Assembly: GCA_015227615.1 (NCBI GenBank) | Contig: JAALGZ010000021.1 | Span: 1 to 64,000, forward strand | DNA: 64,000 bases | Direction: 5' to 3' | Origin: Labyrinthula sp. Ha | Lineage: Eukaryota; Sar; Bigyra; Labyrinthulida; Labyrinthulaceae | Shown: positions 1 to 9,362 of the stretch, one piece after another | Layout of the letters: each line of letters begins with the position of its first letter | Numbering within the stretch: position 1 is the first letter of the stretch | Notes under the pieces: generated by a model | The model's database searches: none | What the model saw: the letters and a program-made list of their open reading frames with translations, nothing else | Told to the model about the DNA's origin: nothing | Position numbers and translations under genes: made by a program

Positions 1-510
1 TCACGACCTGAAGACATTAAAAAATGTTTAGCTGATTTTTTTAAAGAAACAAACTGTGTTGTTTCACTAGAGCCATTTAACAAGAACAACAATCGAAGGG
101 CTGATCTTTTAGTTTCTACTACACAAGGAAAAACTGCATTTGATGTTTCTGTTGTTTCCCTTACATCTAGAAAGAATTTTAGAACCCTTGATTCTCTGAG
201 GGAAGCTTTGGCTTCTCTACGTTTAAACAATGATTCCAGAGAATCTTCAATTTTGCTTAGGTTAGCCGAAAATGTCTTAAGGAAAAGAGTGGCATCCAAG
301 ACCAGAGAAAACACTGGACTAGATTTTGGTGGTCAATTTCAACCGTTTGTTCTCTCTACTGGTGGTGTGGTCAGTAAAGAATCATTAGAACACGTCATTA
401 GACAAGGTAAAAAAGACCCTGGTGAGTTGTTACGTCTGAAGTACAGACTTTCCGTTAGTCTAACGGTACATCGAAGGTGGGCATTCAAGTTGTGTGCAAG
501 AGGCTGTTAA
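1..510 (+). CDS. LINE ORF, copy 0, C-terminal 170 codons (cut by window start)
   Basis: This is the end of the reverse transcriptase/endonuclease polyprotein of the leftmost copy, open in frame 1 to TAA at 508-510. It covers the RH motif region (here RPED instead of the RHED of the other copies), the RLE nuclease core RRADLL followed by FDVSVVS, and the conserved tail ending FKLCARGC. Unlike copies 1, 3 and 5 it has no frameshift in the nuclease, so this copy may be whole if its left part, outside the window, is intact. The RHED to RPED change alters a position usually conserved after the Cys/His knuckle and may impair it. Confidence 0.85.
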   Translation, partial: SRPEDIKKCLADFFKETNCVVSLEPFNKNNNRRADLLVSTTQGKTAFDVSVVSLTSRKNFRTLDSLREALASLRLNNDSRESSILLRLAENVLRKRVASKTRENTGLDFGGQFQPFVLSTGGVVSKESLEHVIRQGKKDPGELLRLKYRLSVSLTVHRRWAFKLCARGC

Positions 511-904
511 GAAGAAAAAAATCAAAGAAGGACGAAAGAAAGAATAATTTGTGCACTGTTTTAAGAGAAAGAAAGAAAAGAAAAAGAAACTTCTGTAATA
601 TAATTAAGAGTGTGATGAAAAGTTTAACCTTAAGGAGCTGAATTACCCTTACTTAATTGCGCAGCTACATTTCTAACACGAAACTTGATCTTCTCTAGAA
701 GTGACTACAAATATATTTTTATTAAGAAAGTGGCCTAAAAGAAGATAAATATAACTATTGTGATACTCTTACCTGGTTTTACTTCCATCAGAATCGGATT
801 TAATCGGTTTTTGCATTCTGGGTCATTTAATCACCAGCATTACTTATCGAGATTATTCATATCCAAGAAGTCTTTTAAGCTTATTTTTATAGATATTTTC
901 AAAT
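511..904 (+). other. 3' UTR of copy 0 and start of copy 1 leader
   Basis: A purine-rich 3' UTR (gaaagaaag-type runs, 511-590) ends near 649 with ccttaaggagctgaattaccct. The following 250 bp are unique leader sequence of the next unit. Equivalent stretches lie at 4430-4823, 8350-8743, 12266-12659 and 16123-16517. No ORF and no A-tail are present at the unit boundary. Confidence 0.7.
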
Positions 905-1523
905 TCTACTCTTAAAATTACCCCATTTTGATATATTTTAGTTCTCTGAACTCGATCTAGAAGGTGATTAAACTAACATTGACATTCTTGACATTTTAAT
1001 CAACCATATTCTCTATACATATTTACTTTTTATTCAAGGAATCTATAAAAGAAATTTTCACTAATATATTTACATTTGTCGCTAAAAACTACCCCAATTT
1101 TATATATTTTACAGCTGTTAACTTGTCCTAGAAGTTTCTCAAGCGAGCATCAACTTTTCACTCAATCTGATTACCTATTTTTTGTGTTCAACTCAGAGAA
1201 GTTATAACTTATTGTATTTAATTTCTGGTAACATATTCTTACTTCTTGTTGGAAAATACCCTGTTTTCATATATTTAACGTTGCATAACTCATCCTCGAA
1301 GCTTCTGAAGTGAACCCAAACTTTTTCATTGAATTAAATTACCGATACTTTCATTCAGCCTTTATTTTCTTAAGAACTTATTATACTCTATATTTAATTA
1401 TATATTCTTATTACTCGTTGAAAACTAACCCAGATTCATATATTTAACTTGACATAACTAATTCTAGAAGCTTTTAAAAGTTTGATTCAATTACATCGTC
1501 GAATCTTCTGACCCGATATTATT
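905..1523 (+). repeat. Leader monomers of copy 1: four ~170-bp tandem repeats
   Basis: The anchor accccatttt-atatatttt recurs at 920, 1091, 1258 and 1428, giving a period of 167-171 bp. Each is followed about 25-35 bp later by a ctagaag block. The same arrangement lies upstream of every ATG (4824-5442, 8744-9362, 12660-13278, 16518-17136). Monomers differ from each other far more than the same monomer differs between units, so the block was amplified before the array formed. By analogy with mouse L1 5' monomers these are likely promoter or enhancer units (inference). Confidence 0.8.
1293..1310 (+). promoter_or_regulatory. Heat-shock-element-like block in monomer 3 of copy 1
   Basis: The pattern TcC-nn-GAA-nn-TTC-nn-AAG lies 214 bp upstream of the ATG, matching alternating TTC/GAA pentamers except for the first unit. 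A second such block lies in monomer 2 (1126-1143, tcctagaagtttctcaag). Confidence 0.4.
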
Positions 1524-4429
1524 ATGGTCTGTAGTACTTGTCCTTTCTGTAAAAATACCTATAAAAATATTCATGAACACCTACTGAAGAGACATCAAAG
1601 TTGCTTGACAACTGAGGTTCTTGCTGATTTTGACCTCAAAAAGTGTCGATGTGGTCGTGTGGTTAAGAGTTTGCCACATCATGCTCGCTACTGCAAACTT
1701 GCCTTGGATGTTGAATCTTCTAATGCTTCTACTCCAGTTACAACTTTTATTCAACCTGAAACTATTCAAAACAACAAAACACTAAGGTTCACAGCATCAT
1801 CTCTCTCAAAAAATTCATTTTCTAGCCTAACCGAGGATGATTTAACAACAACTGAAGCCATCGAAACCGAAGATGGAAGATTCTTACTTTCGGAGTTTAA
1901 GTTCCTACTAGATGTCTTACAAGAGGAACAACCTTCCTCTCTTGCTCTTTCTAACTCTTTAAATTTTTTGGCAAGACTTCCACGAAAAGACACTTCACTT
2001 AATCTTACTGAAACCAAAATATTTTCTAAAACTTTTAACACACTCTGTAATGATTACAACCAATCACCCACTGCAATCAAGTTGCTCAAAATCCTTTGTC
2101 TATCTAAGCTTGTAGCTAATGCAATTGTTACCAAAAACAAGATCTCACATTTTAGAAAGAATGCTACCTCATTTCCAAACAATTTAGACGCGTCTGCTTT
2201 ACATGCATCTTTTAATTCATCATTTTCTTCTAAGAACACTGACTTGAAAACTAAAGTATATCATCTACTTAAACTTAGGAAGATTAAAAGAGCCTCTAGA
2301 GCTCTCTCTGATGAAGATTCTCAGATTCAGTTTGATTTTTCTTCAGAGCTAAGGCAGCAATTCATTGAAAAACATCCCTTTGAACAACTTTCCACTTGGA
2401 AGAACTTACCCATTTCTAATCTAAATTTCTCTCTTGACTTTGTTAAAATCATTTGTAACCAATTTTCTACAGACACTGCAGGTGGGATCTCAGGGTTTGA
2501 CGGCACCTTACTTAAAACAATTAAGCACCTGGACTCATTTAAAAAATTTTTGCAACTCCTAATGATGGACATTTCAAAAGGAACTCAACTTTTTAAGGAA
2601 GCGTTAACTACCTCTAGACTAATTGTTCTCAAGAAACCCTCTGGTGGTCTGCGGCCCATTGCAATTGGAGAAATCTTTTACCGCATTGCAGTGAAAGGAA
2701 TTTTGCGCATGTTACCGAATTCCTTACTTTTTAACCAACTAGGCTGTGGATCAATTGGTGGAGTAGAACCTTTGATTCATCATGCTCGAAAACAGATTTC
2801 TGATGGACTTAAAGTTTTTACATTTGATCTTAAAAATGCTTTTAATTCGGTTTCTAGAAATTTTTTAATGAAAGAACTTAAGCAAAGATGTAAACTACTG
2901 TGCAGGACATTTAACTGGAGTTACGGCTCAGCTGCAAAACTTTTCTTAGGCGATGGTAGTTTCTTACATTCAACATCTGGTGTACGACAAGGTGATCCCT
3001 TAGGTCCTTTACTCTTCTCAATTGCACTTAGTCCAATCATTCAAAAACTAGAACAAGCCCTACCTGAAGATGAAGTTTTTACTTACTTGGATGATCTAGT
3101 AATCTTTTCCAAAACTTCTGATGAAACAATGTTAATCAAGAAAGTTCAAGATGTGTTTAACTCTTTTGAAACATCATCACATCTAAAACTCTGTAGTGAA
3201 AAGACAAAAATATTTTCTAGCTCTAATGAAGATCAACTTTTTGGGTCAACACTCTCTCAAAATGAAACACTCTTCAACAAACACTTAGATGACTTTAATT
3301 TAAAACTAGAAAAACTTAAACTCTTGCATCATCAAGATGCCTTTTACCTGTTACGGACATGTGTCCTTCCTCAACTTAATTTTTTTCTACGAACAACACC
3401 TGTCGATGCCGAACAATGTCAAAAACTACATTCCTCAATCAACTCATTCATTCAATTCTTGACTTCAAAGTTTTCGTTTACAAAGTTCAACTCTGATTTA
3501 CTACATTTACCCATTCGCAATGGTGGATTAGGGCTAATGTCTCCTTTGTTAATCTCTCAACATGGTTTCCAGGCAAGCAAAGAACTTTCTAAGTGGCAAA
3601 TGGAATCTGAAAATTTTCATTCTGATCTCGATGTGATTAAGCAGTCTAGTAGACTCAAAGATGCTTACAAACAAATCATGAACAATCTCTTTGATTCATT
3701 CAATGACTTTGAAAAACTTTGTTTTGCGGAAAATTCTACTGAAATTGGTTCTAAATGGTTGCATTCACTTCCCGTAGAAGCTTCAACTAGAATTCTAAAT
3801 CCAGATTTCTGTGCATCAATTTGCTCAAGATTACTGCTTTCACCTAGCTGTAGGAACGGCTGCTCTGAGGACAGAATCAACCATTTTGAGCAATGTTCAT
3901 GTTTTTCTCAAGTTAAAGTTTCACGACATGAAGACATTAAAAAATGTTTAGCTGATTTTTTTAAAGAAACAAACTGTGTTGTTTCACTAGAGCCATTTAA
4001 CAAGAACAACAATCGAAGGGCTGATCTTTTAGTTTCTACTACACAGGAAAAACTGCATTTGATGTTTCTGTTGTTTCTCTTACATCTAAAAAGAATTTTA
4101 GAACCCTTGATTCTCTGAGGGAAGCTTTGGCTTCTCTACGTTTAAACAATGATTCCAGAGAATCTTCAATTTTGCTTAGGTTAGCCGAAAATGTCTTAAG
4201 GAAAAGAGTGGCATCCAAGACCAGAGAAAATACTGGACTAGATTTTGGTGGTCAATTTCAACCGTTTGTTCTCTCTACTGGTGGTGTGGTCAGTAAAGAA
4301 TCATTAGAACACGTCATTAGACAAGGTAAAAAAGACCCTGGTGAGTTGTTACGTCTGAAGTACAGACTTTCCGTTAGTCTAACGGTACATCGAAGCTGGG
4401 CATTCAAGTTGTGTGCAAGAGGCTGTTAA
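1524..4429 (+). pseudogene. LINE polyprotein, copy 1 (frameshifted in the endonuclease)
   Basis: The frame is open from ATG 1524 for 864 codons to a stop at 4118; the true C-terminus continues in another frame to 4429. Compared with copy 2, one A is missing near 4045 (acacagg against acacaagg), between RRADLL and the second catalytic Asp, so the product keeps zinc fingers, RT and Cys/His knuckle but loses the end of the nuclease. All RT motifs are intact (FTFDLKNAF, SGVRQGDPLGP, FTYLDD). It is otherwise almost identical to copy 2. It carries the LFGST form of RT motif E that is derived in copies 1-3. The start sits at cgatattattATGG, conserved in every copy. Confidence 0.88.
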
Positions 4430-4823
4430 GGAGAAAACAATCAAAGAAGGACGAAAGAAAGAATAATTTGTGCATTGTTTTAAGAGAAAGAGAGAAAAGG
4501 AAAAGAAACTTTTGTAACATAATTTAAAGTGTGATAAAAAGTTTAACCTTAAAGAGCTGAATTACCCTTACTTAATTGCGCAGCTACATTTCTAACACGA
4601 AACTTGATCTTCTCAAGAAGTGACTACAAATATATTTTTGTTAAGAAAGTGGCCTAAAAGAAGATAAATATAACTATTGTGCTACTCTTACCTGGTTTTA
4701 CTTCCATCAGAATCGGATTTAATCGATTTTTGCATTCTGGGTAATTTAATCACCAGCATTTCTTATCGAGATTATTCATATCCAAGAAGACTTTTAAGCT
4801 TATTTTTAAGGATATTTTCAAAC

Positions 4824-5442
4824 TCTACTCTTAAAACTACCCCAGTTTGATATATTTTAGTTCTCTGAACTCGATCTAGAAGGTGATTAAACTAACATTG
4901 ACATTCTTGACATTTTAATCAACCATATTCTCTATACATATTTACTTGTTATTCAAGGAATCTATAAAAGAAATTTTCACTAATATATTTACATTTATCG
5001 CTAAAAACTACCCCAATTTTATATATTTTACAGTTGTTAACTTGTCCTAGAAGTTTCCCAAGCGAGCATCAACTTTTTACTCAATCTGATTACCTATTTT
5101 TTGTGTTCAACTCAGAGAAGTTATAACTTATTGTATTTAATTTCTGGTAACATATTCTTACTTCTTGTTGGAAAATACCCTGTTTTCATATATTTAACGT
5201 TGCATAACTCATTCTAGAAGCTTCTGAAGTGAACCCAAACTTTTTCATTGAATTAAATTACTGATACTTTCATTCAGTCTTTATTTTCTTAAGAACTTAT
5301 TATACTCTATATTTAATTATATATTCTTATTACTCGTTGAAAACTAACCCAGATTCATATATTTAACTTGACATAACTCATTCTAGAAGCTTTTAAAAGT
5401 TTGATTCAATTACATCGTCGAATCTTCTGACCCGATATTATT
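4824..5442 (+). repeat. Leader monomers of copy 2
   Basis: Same four ~170-bp monomers as in copy 1, with the first accccag anchor at 4839. The leaders of copies 2, 3 and 4 are almost identical to one another, closer than either is to the leaders of copies 1 and 5. The intervening part 4430-4823 is 3' UTR plus unique leader. Confidence 0.78.
5212..5229 (+). promoter_or_regulatory. Consensus heat-shock-element-like block, copy 2 leader
   Basis: The sequence ttctagaagcttctgaag contains three perfect alternating units (TTC, GAA, TTC) at 5-bp register plus a partial fourth (AAG), the form known to bind HSF trimers. Equivalent blocks: 9132-9149, 13048-13065, 16906-16923 (first unit TcC) and 1293-1310. 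Monomer 4 has a weaker version (5381-5393). Binding is inferred only from the match. Confidence 0.45.
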
Positions 5443-8349
5443 ATGGTCTGTAGTACTTGTCCTTTCTGTAAAAATACCTATAAAAATATTCATGAACACC
5501 TACTGAAGAGACATCAAAGTTGCTTTACAACTGAGGTTCTTTCTAATTATGACCTCAAAAAGTGTCGATGTGGTCGTGTGGTTAAGAGTTTGCCACATCA
5601 TGCTCGCTACTGCAAACTTGCCTTGGATGTTGAATCTTCTAATGCTTCTACTCCAGTTACAACTTTTATTCAACCTGAAACTATTCAAAACAACAAAACA
5701 CTAAGCTTCACAGCATCATCTCTCTCAAAAAATTCATTTTCTAGCCTAACCGAGGATGATTTAACAACAACTGAAACCATCGAAACCGAAGATGGAAGAT
5801 TCTTACTTTCGGAGTTTAAGTTCCTACTAGATGTCTTACAAGAGGAACAACCTTCCTCTCTTGCTCTTTCTAACTCTTTAAATTTTTTGGCAAGACTTCC
5901 ACGAAAAGACACTTCACTTAATCTTACTGAAACCAAAATATTTTCTAAAACTTTTAACACACTCTGTAATGATTACAACCAATCACCCACTGCAATCAAG
6001 TTGCTCAAAATTCTTTGTCTACCTAAGCTCGTGGCTAATGCAATTGTTACCAAAAACAAGATCTCACATTTTAGAAAGAATGCTACCTCATTTCCAAACA
6101 ATTTAGACGCGTCTATTTTACATGCATCTTTTAATGCATCATTTTCTTCTAAGAACACTGACTTGAAAACTAAAGTAAATCATCTACTTAAACTTAGGAA
6201 GATTAAAAGAGCCTCTAGAGCTCTCTCTGATGATGATTCGCAGATTGAATTTGATTTTTCTTCAGAGCTAAGGCAGCAACTCATTGAAAAACATCCCTTT
6301 GAACAACTTTCCACTTGGAAGAACTTACCCATTTCTAATCTAAATTTCTCTCTTGACTTTGTTAAAATCATTTGTAACCAATTTTCTACAGACACTGCAG
6401 GTGGGATCTCAGGGTTTGACGGCACCTTACTTAAAACAATTAAGCACCTGGACTCATTTAAAAAATTTTTGCAACTCCTAATGATGGACATTTCAAAAGG
6501 AACTCAACTTTTTAAGGAAGCGTTAACTACCTCTAGACTAATTGTTCTCAAGAAACCCTCTGGTGGTCTGCGGCCCATTGCAATTGGAGAAATCTTTTAC
6601 CGCATTGCAGTGAAAGGAATTTTGCGCATGTTACCGAATTCCTTACTTTTTAACCAACTAGGCTGTGGATCAATTGGTGGAGTAGAACCTTTGATTCATC
6701 ATGCTCGAAAACAGATTTCTGATGGACTTAAAGTTTTTACATTTGATCTTAAAAATGCTTTTAATTCGGTTTCTAGAAATTTTTTAATGAAAGAACTTAA
6801 GCAAAGCTGTAAACTACTGTGCAGGACATTTAACTGGAGTTACGGCTCAGCTGCAAAACTTTTCTTAGGCGATGGTAGTTTCTTACATTCAACATCTGGT
6901 GTACGACAAGGTGATCCCTTAGGTCCTTTACTCTTCTCAATTGCACTTAGTCCAATCATTCAAAAACTAGAACAAGCCCTACCTGAAGATGAAGTTTTTA
7001 CTTACTTGGATGATCTAGTAATCTTTTCCAAAACTTCTGATGAAACAATGTTAATCAAGAAAGTTCAAGATGTGTTTAACTCTTTTGAAACATCATCACA
7101 TCTAAAACTCTGTAGTGAAAAGACAAAAATATTTTCTAGCTCTAATGAAGATCAACTTTTTGGGTCAACACTCTCTCAAAATGAAACACTCTTCAACAAA
7201 CACTTAGATGACTTTAATTTAAAACTAGAAAAACTTAAACTCTTGCATCATCAAGATGCCTTTTACCTGTTACGGACATGTGTCCTTCCTCAACTTAATT
7301 TTTTTCTACGAACAACACCTGTCGATGCCGAACAATGTCAAAAACTACATTCCTCAATCAACTCATTCATTCAATTCTTGACTTCAAAGTTTTCGTTTAC
7401 AAAGTTCAACTCTGATTTACTACATTTACCCATTCGCAATGGTGGATTAGGGCTAATGTCTCCTTTGTTAATCTCTCAACATGGTTTCCAGGCAAGCAAA
7501 GAACTTTCTAAGTGGCAAATGGAATCTGAAAATTTTCATTCTGATCTCGATGTGATTAAGCAGTCTAGTAGACTCAAAGATGCTTACAAACAAATCATGA
7601 ACAATCTCTTTGATTCATTCAATGACTTTGAAAAACTTTGTTTTGCGGAAAATTCTACTGAAATTGGTTCTAAATGGTTGCATGCACTTCCCGTAGAAGC
7701 TTCAACTAGAATTCTAAATCCAGATTTCTGTGCATCAATTTGCTCAAGATTACTGCTTTCACCTAGCTGTAGGAACGGCTGCTCTGAGGACAGAATCAAC
7801 CATTTTGAGCAATGTTCATGTTTTTCTCAAGTTAAGGTTTCACGACATGAAGACATTAAAAAATGTTTAGCTGATTTTTTTAAAGAAACAAACTGTGTTG
7901 TTTCACTAGAGCCATTTAACAAGAACAACAATCGAAGGGCTGATCTTTTAGTTTCTACTACACAAGGAAAAACTGCATTTGATGTTTCTGTTGTTTCTCT
8001 TACATCTAAAAAGAATTTTAGAACCCTTGATTCTCTGAGGGAAGCTTTGGCTTCTCTACGTTTAAACAATGATTCCAGAGAATCTTCAATTTTGCTTAGG
8101 TTAGCCGAAAATGTCTTAAGGAAAAGAGTGGCATCCAAGACCAGAGAAAATACTGGACTAGATTTTGGTGGTCAATTTGAACCGTTTGTTCTCTCTACTG
8201 GTGGTGTGGTCAGTAAAGAATCATTAGAACACGTCATTAGACAAGGTAAAAAAGACCCTGGTGAGTTGTTACGTCTGAAGTACAGACTTTCCGTTAGTCT
8301 AACGGTACATCGAAGCTGGGCATTCAAGTTGTGTGCAAGAGGCTGTTAA
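5443..8349 (+). CDS. LINE polyprotein, copy 2: intact zinc-finger/RT/RLE protein, 968 aa
   Basis: This is the only complete ORF in the array. Zinc finger 1 is C6-x2-C9-x9-H19-x4-H24; a second Cys/His cluster follows at C41, C43, H52/H53, C57. An S/T-rich linker spans about 60-150. The RT occupies about 300-620: upstream SGFDG motif near 323, LKKPSGGLRPIAIGE near 369-383, motif A FTFDLKNAF with D435, motif B SGVRQGDP 485-492, motif C YLDD 521-524, motif D LKLCSEKTK 554-562, motif E as LFGST. The knuckle is C776, C780, H787, C791 (or C793) with RH at 801-802. The nuclease core is R832-A-D834 and D847, followed by Lys 856/857. The order and motifs are those of restriction-like-endonuclease LINEs, which nick DNA and prime cDNA at the nick (target-primed reverse transcription). 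YLDD in place of YADD/YVDD is uncommon but keeps both catalytic Asp residues. Confidence 0.92.
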   Translation: MVCSTCPFCKNTYKNIHEHLLKRHQSCFTTEVLSNYDLKKCRCGRVVKSLPHHARYCKLALDVESSNASTPVTTFIQPETIQNNKTLSFTASSLSKNSFSSLTEDDLTTTETIETEDGRFLLSEFKFLLDVLQEEQPSSLALSNSLNFLARLPRKDTSLNLTETKIFSKTFNTLCNDYNQSPTAIKLLKILCLPKLVANAIVTKNKISHFRKNATSFPNNLDASILHASFNASFSSKNTDLKTKVNHLLKLRKIKRASRALSDDDSQIEFDFSSELRQQLIEKHPFEQLSTWKNLPISNLNFSLDFVKIICNQFSTDTAGGISGFDGTLLKTIKHLDSFKKFLQLLMMDISKGTQLFKEALTTSRLIVLKKPSGGLRPIAIGEIFYRIAVKGILRMLPNSLLFNQLGCGSIGGVEPLIHHARKQISDGLKVFTFDLKNAFNSVSRNFLMKELKQSCKLLCRTFNWSYGSAAKLFLGDGSFLHSTSGVRQGDPLGPLLFSIALSPIIQKLEQALPEDEVFTYLDDLVIFSKTSDETMLIKKVQDVFNSFETSSHLKLCSEKTKIFSSSNEDQLFGSTLSQNETLFNKHLDDFNLKLEKLKLLHHQDAFYLLRTCVLPQLNFFLRTTPVDAEQCQKLHSSINSFIQFLTSKFSFTKFNSDLLHLPIRNGGLGLMSPLLISQHGFQASKELSKWQMESENFHSDLDVIKQSSRLKDAYKQIMNNLFDSFNDFEKLCFAENSTEIGSKWLHALPVEASTRILNPDFCASICSRLLLSPSCRNGCSEDRINHFEQCSCFSQVKVSRHEDIKKCLADFFKETNCVVSLEPFNKNNNRRADLLVSTTQGKTAFDVSVVSLTSKKNFRTLDSLREALASLRLNNDSRESSILLRLAENVLRKRVASKTRENTGLDFGGQFEPFVLSTGGVVSKESLEHVIRQGKKDPGELLRLKYRLSVSLTVHRSWAFKLCARGC
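8291..8305 (+). other. Conserved palindrome near the 3' end of the LINE ORF
   Basis: ccgttag-t-ctaacgg is a perfect 7-bp inverted repeat with a 1-nt centre, inside the codons for LSVSLTVH. It occurs in every copy: 452-466, 4371-4385, 12207-12221, 16064-16078 and 19984-19998. In the diverged copy 6 it survives as ccgtta-gaa-taacgg (23563-23577), so the arms are kept while the loop changes. A possible RNA hairpin used by the RT is inference. Confidence 0.5.
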
Positions 8350-8743
8350 GGAGAAAACAATCAAAGAAGGACGAAAGAAAGAATAATTTGTGCATTGTTT
8401 TAAGAGAAAGAGAGAAAAGGAAAAGAAACTTTTGTAACATAATTTAAAGTGTGATAAAAAGTTTAACCTTAAGGAGCTGAATTACCCTTACTTAATTGCG
8501 CAGCTACATTTCTAACACGAAACTTGATCTTCTCAAGAAGTGACTACAAATATATTTTTGTTAAGAAAGTGGCCTAAAAGAAGATAAATATAACTATTGT
8601 GCTACTCTTACCTGGTTTTACTTCCATCAGAATCGGATTTAATCGATTTTTGCATTCTGGGTAATTTAATCACCAGCATTTCTTATCGAGATTATTCATA
8701 TCCAAGAAGACTTTTAAGCTTATTTTTAAGGATATTTTCAAAC

Positions 8744-9362
8744 TCTACTCTTAAAACTACCCCAGTTTGATATATTTTAGTTCTCTGAACTCGATCTAGA
8801 AGGTGATTAAACTAACATTGACATTCTTGACATTTTAATCAACCATATTCTCTATACATATTTACTTGTTATTCAAGGAATCTATAAAAGAAATTTTCAC
8901 TAATATATTTACATTTATCGCTAAAAACTACCCCAATTTTATATATTTTACAGTTGTTAACTTGTCCTAGAAGTTTCTCAAGCGAGCATCAACTTTTTAC
9001 TCAATCTGATTACCTATTTTTTGTGTTCAACTCAGAGAAGTTATAACTTATTGTATTTAATTTCTGGTAACATATTCTTACTTCTTGTTGGAAAATACCC
9101 TGTTTTCATATATTTAACGTTGCATAACTCATTCTAGAAGCTTCTGAAGTGAACCCAAACTTTTTCATTGAATTAAATTACTGATACTTTCATTCAGTCT
9201 TTATTTTCTTAAGAACTTATTATACTCTATATTTAATTATATATTCTTATTACTCGTTGAAAACTAACCCAGATTCATATATTTAACTTGACATAACTCA
9301 TTCTAGAAGCTTTTAAAAGTTTGATTCAATTACATCGTCGAATCTTCTGACCCGATATTATT
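8744..9362 (+). repeat. Leader monomers of copy 3
   Basis: Four ~170-bp monomers, near identical to the copy 2 leader; HSE-like block at 9132-9149. The stretch 8350-8743 is 3' UTR plus unique leader without a gene. Confidence 0.78.

Noticed and set aside
1581-1769. Minus-strand frames inside the LINE ORFs, repeated in each copy
   Set aside because: They lie antisense to the polyprotein, recur only because the unit is repeated, and have no domain or independent start signals.
4127-4429. Separate 100-aa gene downstream of each LINE ORF (also 11963-12265, 19740-20042)
   Set aside because: It is the C-terminus of the LINE protein displaced by a frameshift; in copies 0 and 2 it is continuous with the main frame.
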